Assembly (NCBI GenBank): GCA_012035435.1
Contig: JAAUPH010000182.1
Span: forward strand, 1-5,572
DNA from: Sphingopyxis sp.
Lineage (GTDB): Bacteria; Pseudomonadota; Alphaproteobacteria; Sphingomonadales; Sphingomonadaceae
Length of the DNA stretch: 5,572 bases
Direction of reading: 5' to 3'
The notes under the pieces were generated by a model. It was not told the DNA's origin. It saw only the letters and a program-made list of their open reading frames with translations, and searched no databases. Below, one piece after another: positions 1 through 5,572 of the stretch. Every line of letters begins with the position of its first letter. Positions within the stretch are counted from its first letter, which is position 1. Made by a program: the position numbers and the translations under genes.

Positions 1-437
1 ATGTTCGCGTCTTGCGCCTGCCCGGCATTTACGGCCCGGGCCGCAGCGCGCTCGATCGAGTCCGCGAAGGCCGCGCGCATCGCATAGCTCTGCCCGGGCA
101 GGTTTTCAGCCGGGTCCATGTCGACGACATCGTCAGCGCGCTGATCGCCAGCTTTGCTGGGCCAGGGGTGACGTACAACATCGCCGATGATGAGCCGTGC
201 AGCCAGAATGCGGTGGTCGAGGGCGCGTGCGAGCTGCTGGGCCTGGCCTGGCCGCCGCTGCAGACCATTGACGAAGCTGGCCTGTCGCCCATGGCGCGCG
301 GCTTTTATGCTGAAAACCGCCGCGTGGCGAACGGCCGGGCAAAGCGGTTGTTACGATGGGCGCCTAGTTTTCCGACGTGGCGCGAGGGGCTGGCCGATTG
401 CCTGGCGTCAGAAAGCAACCTCAAGCGCATGGATTAA
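1..437 (+). CDS. Extended-SDR NAD(P)-dependent epimerase/dehydratase-like protein (C-terminal part, cut by the left edge)
   Basis: Only the last 144 codons are visible, in the frame starting at base 3, with a TAA stop at 435-437; the true start lies left of the window and the TTG at 12 is an internal Leu codon. Seen: an RLPGIYGPGRS stretch right at the edge, then FSRVHVDDIVSAL, YNIADDEP and an AENRRVANGRAKRLL...SFPTWREGL tail. This series is typical of the C-terminal, substrate-binding half of atypical/extended SDR proteins of the YeeZ type. The nucleotide-binding Rossmann glycine motif and the catalytic Tyr-x-x-x-Lys would be upstream and cannot be checked. Family members are soluble NAD(P)-binding proteins; for the YeeZ-like group the substrate is generally unknown, so I name no reaction. 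The gene runs opposite to the efflux genes and overlaps the end of DUF445 by 30 bp, so it is probably functionally separate from them. Family assignment is fairly sure, exact function is not. Confidence 0.85.
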   Translation, partial: VRVLRLPGIYGPGRSALDRVREGRAHRIALPGQVFSRVHVDDIVSALIASFAGPGVTYNIADDEPCSQNAVVEGACELLGLAWPPLQTIDEAGLSPMARGFYAENRRVANGRAKRLLRWAPSFPTWREGLADCLASESNLKRMD

Positions 438-1679
438 CAGCCCGACCAGCCCGCCCACCAGCGTTCCGTTGATACGGATAAACTGCAGGTCATCGCCCAC
501 CTCGCGCTCCAGCCGGTCGGTGATCGTGCGCGCATCCCAGCCGCGGATCGTGTCGGACACCAGCCGCAGTGCGGTTTCGCCATAGCTGTCGGCCATGCCG
601 ACAACAGCGCGGCGGGCATAACGATTGATGGTGTGCCTGATGCCGCTATCTTCACCCAAAGTCGTTCCCAACTGCCGGAAAAGCTCGCCAATCCGCCCCG
701 CGAGTACCGTCTCCGGATCATTGGCCGCACGAAGCAAGGCGCCGCGCCCCTGTTCCCACAAACCATCGAGCCAGCGCTTCACCGCAGGATTATCGAGCAT
801 TTCGTCACGGATCCGCGCCACCTGTGCCTGCCGGTCGGGATCATGCTGCAAATCGAACGCGAGCCGCTCCAGGCTTTCCTCAACGCGGATGCGGAACGGG
901 TGATCGGGCTGTTCGGCCATATCAGCGAGCAGCTTTTGCAAGCCCGCCACAATGCGGTTCGATATCGCCTCGTCAATGCCGGTCAGGCGAACGATGGTGC
1001 CGCTGTTGTCATGCACCATCTGGTGGATCAGCTGAGCGTTAAGGTCGAGCGTCTTTGACCCCCATTTCACCATGCCGTCAAGCAAGGGCTGGTGCCGCCC
1101 CTCGGCAATTGCAGCGGTCAGCGCCTGACCCAGCAGCGGCCCCAAATTGACCTCGCGCAGCCGGTCGGCAAGCGCCGATTTGAGCATCCCGCCCAGCCGG
1201 TCCTGATCGAGCGCGCCCATCGCCTCTGCGAGCATGCGCGATGCACCCAGCTTGAGCCGCCCACCACCCTCAGCAGGCTCTGCGAGGAAACGTCCCACCG
1301 CACCTGCAACATCGACCCCGCGCATGCGCCGGGCGATCAACCGGGGAACCAGGAAGTTTTTGAGCAGAAATGCCGCGAGCGCGTTGCCGATCCGTTCCTT
1401 GTTGCGCGGAACGATAGCGGTGTGCGGGATCGGCAGGCCCATGGGGTGGCGGAATAAGGCCGTCACTGCAAACCAGTCCGCCAGCCCGCCGACCATCGCG
1501 GCCTCGGCAAAGGCGCGGACAAAACCTATGGCGGGGTGGACATCTGCCCAGGGTTTCAGGCCGAAAAAGACAATGGCCATGACCAGCAGCATGCCGGTCG
1601 CAACCATGCGCACATCAACGCCCTGCCGCACGGGGATCGACACACCGACAGGCCGTGCAGGGCTGGATGATTCGCTCAT
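408..1679 (-). CDS. DUF445 family inner-membrane protein (YjiN-like)
   Basis: A complete 423-residue protein with an ATG start at 1679-1677 and a TGA stop at 410-408. Near the N-terminus, residues about 25-41 form a membrane segment (MVATGMLLVMAIVFFGL), followed by the DUF445 signature AMVGGLADWFAVTALFRHP (about 61-79) and IPHTAIVPRNKERIGNALA (about 84-102). The middle (about 110-395) is a long, charged, mostly helical region. The C-terminus ends in a second hallmark, IRINGTLVGGLVGLLIHAL (about 401-419), a likely membrane segment. Length matches Gram-negative DUF445 proteins such as E. coli YjiN. The family has no established biochemical role; envelope location is inferred from the two hydrophobic ends. 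No strong Shine-Dalgarno precedes the ATG (only AGG three bases upstream), so it may depend on translation from the pump gene, which ends 48 bp upstream on the same strand. Its last codons overlap the convergent SDR gene. Family call very sure; functional link to efflux is only positional. Confidence 0.93.
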   Translation of the reverse strand: MSESSSPARPVGVSIPVRQGVDVRMVATGMLLVMAIVFFGLKPWADVHPAIGFVRAFAEAAMVGGLADWFAVTALFRHPMGLPIPHTAIVPRNKERIGNALAAFLLKNFLVPRLIARRMRGVDVAGAVGRFLAEPAEGGGRLKLGASRMLAEAMGALDQDRLGGMLKSALADRLREVNLGPLLGQALTAAIAEGRHQPLLDGMVKWGSKTLDLNAQLIHQMVHDNSGTIVRLTGIDEAISNRIVAGLQKLLADMAEQPDHPFRIRVEESLERLAFDLQHDPDRQAQVARIRDEMLDNPAVKRWLDGLWEQGRGALLRAANDPETVLAGRIGELFRQLGTTLGEDSGIRHTINRYARRAVVGMADSYGETALRLVSDTIRGWDARTITDRLEREVGDDLQFIRINGTLVGGLVGLLIHALEVAF

Positions 1680-1701
1680 GCGCCTGAAATGGGGAAGGAT
1701 A

Positions 1702-1722
1702 CGCGGCGGCGCAACCGCCGCG
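1702..1722 (-). repeat. Strong GC hairpin between the pump and DUF445 genes
   Basis: A perfect 8-bp G/C-only inverted repeat (1702-1709 with 1715-1722) with a 5-base loop, starting 6 bases after the pump stop codon. On the minus strand it is followed by TATCCTTCCCCATTT, a pyrimidine-rich but not uniform T tract, so it could be a leaky terminator, a 3'-end stabiliser for the pump mRNA, or both. DUF445 starts 22 bases after the stem, leaving little room for a separate promoter. Confidence 0.6.
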
Positions 1723-1727
1723 CCTCC

Positions 1728-4700
1728 TTATTCAGCGGGTTGCGGGACAGCGCGTCCCTCCGCATCGTCGCCATCGCGATAGGTAATGAAACGCTGTGAA
1801 AAGCGGCCGATGCGCTTTTCGATGCTGTCGGCCAGACTGAACCCCGCAGGCACGATCAGCAGGGTGAGCAAGGTCGAGACGATCAAACCGCCGATCACCA
1901 CCACGCCCATCGGCGCACGCCAGGCGCCATCGCCGGTCAAAGACAATGCGGTCGGCACCATGCCAGCCGCCATCGCAACGGTGGTCATGACAATCGGCTG
2001 AGCGCGTTTGCGCCCGGCATCAATCAGCGCGGTATATTTGTCGACACCGCGCTCCATCTCTTCAATCGCAAAGTCGATCAGCAAGATGCTGTTCTTCCCG
2101 ACAATGCCGAACAGCATCAGCAGGCCGATGAACACGGGCATCGAAATTTCCATCCCCGCAATCGCCAGTCCCAACAGCCCGCCCAGCGGCGCCAGCAGCA
2201 GCGATAGCATGTTCACTAGCGGCGACAGGAACCGGCGATAAAGCAGAACCAGCGTCGAGAACACGAGCAGCAAGCCCGACACCAAGGCAATCGCGAAGTT
2301 CATCATCAACTCGGCTTGCCACTTCTGATCGCCTTGGACGATCTTGCGGATGCCGCTGGGCATGTCCTTCACGGTGGGCAGCGCGTCGATCTTCTCCTGC
2401 GCATTGCCGGTGACCAGCCCGGGCGCCAGATCGGCACCGATAACGATACGGCGCGTCTGGTTGTAGCGGCGCAGTTCCGTCGGCCCGGCACCAAAGCTGA
2501 TCTTGGCGACCGATTTCAGCGGCACTGTGGACCCGCTCTGCGTCGGCACCGGCAGATTTTCGAGCGTGGCCAGGCTGCGACGCGAATCTTCCGCCAGCAG
2601 CACCCGGATCGGAATCTGGCGGTCGGACAGCGAGAATTTCGCTGCATTCTGGTCAATATCGCCGATCGTCGCGATGCGGATCGTCTGTGACAGCGCCGCC
2701 GTGGTCACGCCCAGATCGGCCGCGAGATCAAGCCGCGGTTCGACGATAATCTCCGGCCGCGGAATGTCGCCCTCGATCCGCGGATTGCGCAGCTCGCGCA
2801 GCCCCGACATCTGGCGCACAATCTCCCGGGCATGATTTTCGAGCGCAACCGGATCATCGCCGCCGATGATGAAGGTGATGTCACGGCCCGAAAACCCGCC
2901 CGACTGGCTTTGGAAACGAACCCGTGCATCGGGAATCGCGGCCAGTTTGGGCTGGAGCGAGCGTTCCCAATCGACGCTCTTCATCGTCCGCTCTTTCTCG
3001 AGCGTCACATAAATGCTGCCGCCGCCGACATTGACCTCGGCAAAGGCGTCTTTGACATTTTTGTCGGCGTCAAGAATGCCGGTCACTTGTCCTGCAATCG
3101 CGGTACTTTGCGCCAGTGTTGAGCCCGGCGGCAATTCGAATGCGACCTGGCTATAATCGCTGTTGATCGTCGGCTGGAACTGCTTCGGCAGCAGCATGAA
3201 CAACGCGATGCTGGCCGCGAAAGCGGCGACACCAATGCCGACCATCGTCCAACGATGCCCCAGCGTCCATTTCAGCAAATTGGCATAACGCTCAATCCAC
3301 GGCCCGCTGGCATGATCTTCCTCGCCAAAGGATTTCAGGAAATAGGCAGCGATCATGGGCGTGATAAGGCGCGCCACGGCAAGGCTGAGCAGCACCGCAA
3401 CGACCACTGTCATGCCGAATTGAATGAAAAACTGCCCCGAAATACCAGGCATCAGCGCGACCGGCAGGAACACCGCGACAATCGTCATGGTGGTGGCGAC
3501 CACGGCGAGCCCGATTTCGTCGGCGGCATCAATTGACGCCTGATAGGCCGATTTGCCCATCCGCATATGCCGGACGATATTCTCAATTTCCACAATCGCA
3601 TCGTCGACCAGCACCCCGGCGACCAGACTGAGCGCGAGCAGCGACAGGCTGTTTAGCGAAAAGCCCATCAGGTCCATGAAGAAAAAGGTCGGGATGGCGG
3701 ACAGCGGGATGGCAATCGCGCTGATCAGCGTCGCGCGCCAATCGCGCAGGAACAGGAACACCACGATCACCGCAAGCACCGCACCCTCGATCAGCGCGAG
3801 CATGGAGCTGCTATACTGTTCCTTGGTATAGACGGTTCGCGTGAACAGGATTTTGAATTCGACCTTGGGATTCTCCTTCTTGATCTCCTCAAGGATCTTC
3901 ATTGTTTCGTCATGGACGGTCACGTCCGATGCGCCCCTCGCCTTTTCGATCGAGAAGGACAGCACCTGTTTGCCGCGCATTTTGGCCAAGCTGCGCTGTT
4001 CGGCATAGCTGTCGGAGACGGTTGCAATATCGGTTAGCCGGATCGTGCGGCCATTGCCCAGCGACAACCGAGCCTCACCCAGTTGATAGGCGGATTCGGC
4101 GTTGCCCAGAACGCGAACGGCCTGTTCGGACCCAGCGATTTCGGTGCGGCCACCCGCAGCATTCAGGTTGGTCTGACGCAGCTGCGCGTTCACCTGGCTC
4201 GCCGTGATGCCATAGCTTTGCATGCGCGCAGGATCGAGGATCACGCGGATTTCGCGGTCCACCCCCCCTGAGCGGCGGACCTGCGCCATGCCGTCAATCG
4301 ATAGCAATTCCTTCGCCACCGTATTGTCGACGAACCAAGACAGCTGCTCCAGGCTCATGTCGGTCGCTTCGACCGCGAAATAGGTGATCGGACCGCCTGC
4401 GGCGTCGATCCGGGTAACTTGCGGCTCCAAAATGCCGTCGGGCAAGTCCCCACGGATCACCGCCATGGCTTGGGTTACGTCGTTGACAGCGCGATCAATC
4501 GGCGTGCCGATGTCGAACTGGATCATCGTCCGGCTCATGCCCTCTCCGACATAGGAGGACAGCTCATCAACACCATTAACCGATCGGACAGCAGCTTCGA
4601 CCCTTTGAGTCACCTGCGTTTCCAATTCGGTCGGCGCAGCGCCCGGCTGCGCCACCACGACGCTGACAAGCGGAAAAACAACATCCGGATTATCGTTCAC

Positions 4701-4808
4701 ATCCATGCGATTGAAACTGACGATGCCCGCCAGCAGCAACAGCACAAAGAACACGATGGGCGGCACCGGGTTGCGGATCGACCAAGCGGAGATATTGCGT
4801 AATGCCAT
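1728..4808 (-). CDS. RND efflux transporter permease subunit (AcrB-like, HAE1 type)
   Basis: A complete 1026-residue inner-membrane pump, in the usual 1020-1050 range. The ATG at 4808-4806 is chosen because the conserved N-terminus (MALRNISAWSIRNPVPPIVF) begins there and AAGGA sits 7 bases upstream; TAA is at 1730-1728. TM1 is about 14-32, then the first porter/docking half (about 33-335), TM2-TM6 about 337-490, TM7 about 520-540, the second periplasmic half (about 541-835) and TM8-TM12 about 837-990. The proton-relay residues are present: Asp402-Asp403 in GVLVDDAIVEIEN (TM4) and Lys905 in FGIVGKNSILLIDFA (TM10), matching AcrB Asp407/Asp408/Lys940. The family works as a proton-antiport homotrimer that takes hydrophobic or amphiphilic compounds from the periplasm or outer membrane leaflet and passes them through an adaptor to a TolC-like channel. 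The conserved DD pair favours drug-type rather than metal-type RND pumps; the actual substrate cannot be read from sequence. The adaptor gene lies 43 bp upstream. No frameshift or missing motif was seen. Confidence 0.96.
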   Translation of the reverse strand: MALRNISAWSIRNPVPPIVFFVLLLLAGIVSFNRMDVNDNPDVVFPLVSVVVAQPGAAPTELETQVTQRVEAAVRSVNGVDELSSYVGEGMSRTMIQFDIGTPIDRAVNDVTQAMAVIRGDLPDGILEPQVTRIDAAGGPITYFAVEATDMSLEQLSWFVDNTVAKELLSIDGMAQVRRSGGVDREIRVILDPARMQSYGITASQVNAQLRQTNLNAAGGRTEIAGSEQAVRVLGNAESAYQLGEARLSLGNGRTIRLTDIATVSDSYAEQRSLAKMRGKQVLSFSIEKARGASDVTVHDETMKILEEIKKENPKVEFKILFTRTVYTKEQYSSSMLALIEGAVLAVIVVFLFLRDWRATLISAIAIPLSAIPTFFFMDLMGFSLNSLSLLALSLVAGVLVDDAIVEIENIVRHMRMGKSAYQASIDAADEIGLAVVATTMTIVAVFLPVALMPGISGQFFIQFGMTVVVAVLLSLAVARLITPMIAAYFLKSFGEEDHASGPWIERYANLLKWTLGHRWTMVGIGVAAFAASIALFMLLPKQFQPTINSDYSQVAFELPPGSTLAQSTAIAGQVTGILDADKNVKDAFAEVNVGGGSIYVTLEKERTMKSVDWERSLQPKLAAIPDARVRFQSQSGGFSGRDITFIIGGDDPVALENHAREIVRQMSGLRELRNPRIEGDIPRPEIIVEPRLDLAADLGVTTAALSQTIRIATIGDIDQNAAKFSLSDRQIPIRVLLAEDSRRSLATLENLPVPTQSGSTVPLKSVAKISFGAGPTELRRYNQTRRIVIGADLAPGLVTGNAQEKIDALPTVKDMPSGIRKIVQGDQKWQAELMMNFAIALVSGLLLVFSTLVLLYRRFLSPLVNMLSLLLAPLGGLLGLAIAGMEISMPVFIGLLMLFGIVGKNSILLIDFAIEEMERGVDKYTALIDAGRKRAQPIVMTTVAMAAGMVPTALSLTGDGAWRAPMGVVVIGGLIVSTLLTLLIVPAGFSLADSIEKRIGRFSQRFITYRDGDDAEGRAVPQPAE

Positions 4809-4815
4809 CGTCAGA

Positions 4816-4820
4816 TCCTT
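4816..4820 (-). promoter_or_regulatory. Shine-Dalgarno of the RND pump gene
   Basis: AAGGA on the minus strand, 7 bases before the ATG at 4808. It decides the pump start against the 45-codon longer reading beginning at 4943, whose extra residues lie inside the adaptor gene in another frame and do not resemble any pump N-terminus. Confidence 0.8.
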
Positions 4821-4824
4821 TGAC

Positions 4825-4844
4825 CGCTGCGTCTCTGCGCAGCG
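4825..4844 (-). repeat. Inverted repeat (hairpin) in the adaptor-pump gap
   Basis: A perfect 7-bp stem, CGCTGCG / CGCAGCG, with a 6-base loop, placed between the adaptor stop (4852) and the pump Shine-Dalgarno (4816-4820). No T-run follows, so it is not a standard intrinsic terminator. In the mRNA it could adjust the ratio of adaptor to pump by stabilising ends or slowing ribosomes; that role is inference only. Confidence 0.55.
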
Positions 4845-4851
4845 CCCTTGA

Positions 4852-5457
4852 TTAGCGTGCCGCCGCCTTCTGCAGCACCGGCTTGACCTTGTCGCCCGGG
4901 TTGAGGAATGATCCCGCGAGCACCACGACCCGTTCGGTGCCATTCAGCCCCGTTGCAATCGCAACGCCGCTGTCGTTGACCGATCCAATCGTCACCTTCT
5001 GCCGCTGGACAACATTGTCCTTGCCCACGACATAGACATAATTGCCCTCGGGGCTGGACAGCACCGCGCTTTCGGGCAGCAGTGGCAATTGGCCGCGCCC
5101 CGCCACCAGCCGCGCATCGGCAAAGCCGCCAGGGCGCAGCGCGCGCGAGTATGGGATGGCAATCCGCACCGTGCCCTGCCGCGATTGCGGGTCGATCACC
5201 GGGGACACCTGCCACACCTGGCCCGTGATATTCAAATCGGTGCCGACCGGCGTAACCGTAGCAGCCGTTCCAACGGGGAGGCTTTGCAGATCGGCCTCGG
5301 CCAGTTGTGCCATCAATTCCATTTCGCCGCCCCGCGCCATGCGGAACAAAACGCCGCTGCCAGCGCTGACAACCTGACCCGGCTCAACCTGACGCGTCAG
5401 CACCAGGCCGGCGGCCGCATAACCGAGCAGATCCGGCGTGGCGATGTCCGCGGGCAT
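4852..5457 (-). CDS. RND efflux periplasmic adaptor (MFP/HlyD family), N-terminally truncated, probably a broken gene
   Basis: Open frame of 201 codons from ATG 5457-5455 (AAAAGG four bases upstream) to TAA 4854-4852; the frame is open further up to an in-frame TGA at 5532-5530, and a TTG at 5496 is a weaker start. Seen: AAAGLVLTRQVEPGQVVSAG (about 14-33) is the second half of a lipoyl/barrel-sandwich domain; MAQLAEADLQSLPVGTAATV through PVIDPQSRQGTVRIAI and LRPGGFADARL (about 48-120) is the adaptor beta-barrel; LPESAVLSSPEGNYVYVV to FLNPGDKVKPVLQ (about 124-196) is the membrane-proximal domain. Adaptors of this family are usually 350-400 residues; here the signal peptide or lipobox, first lipoyl half and alpha-helical hairpin are missing. 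The first 13 residues do not resemble the family. Without a secretion signal and hairpin it should not be able to bridge pump and outer-membrane channel. Either a true 5' truncation or an assembly join near 5418. Family call is sure; functionality is doubtful. Confidence 0.85.
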   Translation of the reverse strand: MPADIATPDLLGYAAAGLVLTRQVEPGQVVSAGSGVLFRMARGGEMELMAQLAEADLQSLPVGTAATVTPVGTDLNITGQVWQVSPVIDPQSRQGTVRIAIPYSRALRPGGFADARLVAGRGQLPLLPESAVLSSPEGNYVYVVGKDNVVQRQKVTIGSVNDSGVAIATGLNGTERVVVLAGSFLNPGDKVKPVLQKAAAR

Positions 5458-5572
5458 GATGCCTTTTGCGTTGCGCGTTCCGGCGCGGTGGTTCAAAGGG
5501 GCCGCGCACCGGGGTTTTCCACGCGCCCATCACGGCCGCGCATACTGGTGGCCCCGGCGGGTGCCGGGCTTA
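5458..5572. other. Right-end stretch with no assignable gene
   Basis: GC-rich sequence upstream of the adaptor remnant. All three minus-strand frames were read: the adaptor frame stops at 5530-5532, a second frame stops at 5493-5495, and the third is open to a TAA at the window edge but gives a Pro/Arg-rich product unlike an adaptor hairpin. One plus-strand frame is open to the edge, exactly antiparallel to the adaptor codons, with no recognisable motif. GGCCGCGCA occurs twice (5500-5508 and 5534-5542), and GGGGCC (5498-5503) can pair with GGCCCC (5550-5555). No convincing promoter, RNA gene or terminator was seen. Confidence 0.4.
5462..5467 (-). promoter_or_regulatory. Possible ribosome binding site before the truncated adaptor reading frame
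   Basis: AAAAGG on the minus strand, 4 bases before the ATG at 5457. The spacing is a little short. It favours 5457 over the TTG at 5496, which has no purine-rich sequence in front. Whether this start is ever used is uncertain because the reading frame appears to be a remnant. Confidence 0.35.

Noticed and set aside
633..1782. Long plus-strand open frames opposite DUF445 (for example 633-1058 and 1234-1782)
   Set aside because: They lie antisense to a well-recognised gene, have Arg/Pro/Ala/Ser-rich compositions and no family motifs, as expected from GC-rich shadow frames.
2316..2835. Plus-strand open frames opposite the pump (2316-2690, 2503-2835)
   Set aside because: Shadows of the pump codons; low-complexity composition and no plausible ribosome binding site.
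4809..4943. A 45-codon longer N-terminus for the RND pump, starting at 4943
   Set aside because: The extra residues are Arg/Ser/Cys-rich, overlap the adaptor gene in another frame and do not match pump N-termini; the ATG at 4808 has a good Shine-Dalgarno and starts at the conserved sequence.
5458..5496. TTG at 5496 as the adaptor start
   Set aside because: No ribosome binding site precedes it, and the extra residues are not adaptor-like; ATG at 5457 has AAAAGG upstream. Neither start restores the missing domains.
5468..5498. Possible promoter (TTGAAC as a -35 box) upstream of the adaptor remnant on the minus strand
   Set aside because: At the 17-base spacing the -10 position reads CAACGC, a very poor match, so there is no real support.
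5487..5499. GGTTCAAA resembling a tRNA T-loop on the plus strand
   Set aside because: The flanking bases cannot form the T stem, and no acceptor, D-arm or anticodon arm can be folded around it.
5419..5572. Plus-strand frame open to the right edge, which at first sight reads like a protein
   Set aside because: It is exactly antiparallel to the adaptor codons, a phase that tends to stay open in GC-rich DNA; no start, motif or strong third-position G/C preference supports it. It could only be settled with sequence beyond the edge.

Overview
The window reads as a chromosomal stretch of a GC-rich alphaproteobacterium, most likely a member of the Sphingomonadales. That placement is inference: it rests on the strong G/C preference at third codon positions and on the general look of the encoded proteins (a DUF445 membrane protein, an AcrB-like pump and a YeeZ-like SDR protein). 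No rRNA or other taxonomic marker is present.

Layout, left to right. The left edge cuts into a plus-strand gene, of which only the last 144 codons are visible; it encodes the C-terminal half of an extended-SDR, NAD(P)-dependent epimerase/dehydratase-like protein and ends at 437. It converges on, and overlaps by 30 bp, the 3' end of a minus-strand DUF445 inner-membrane protein (408-1679). Upstream of DUF445 on the minus strand, after a 48-bp gap holding a strong hairpin, lies a complete RND efflux pump permease (1728-4808, 1026 aa). A further 43-bp gap with a second hairpin and a clear Shine-Dalgarno separates it from the periplasmic adaptor gene (4852 to about 5457). The last stretch (about 5419-5572) has no gene I can assign.

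How the genes work together. Adaptor, pump and DUF445 are co-directional with short gaps and look like one transcription unit read from right to left. Adaptor and pump would normally form the inner-membrane and periplasmic parts of a tripartite drug or metabolite exporter, with a TolC-like outer-membrane channel encoded elsewhere. DUF445 has no established role in that machine.

The one real anomaly is the adaptor. The pump is full length with its proton-relay residues intact, but the adaptor keeps only the second half of the lipoyl domain, the beta-barrel and the membrane-proximal domain. The signal sequence, first lipoyl half and alpha-helical hairpin are missing, and an in-frame stop at 5530-5532 prevents the frame from running further. 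The other two minus-strand frames do not supply the missing part. This points to a deletion/rearrangement or an assembly join near 5418. Otherwise the window is an ordinary efflux locus; I see no mobile element, CRISPR array, RNA gene or unfamiliar multi-gene system.
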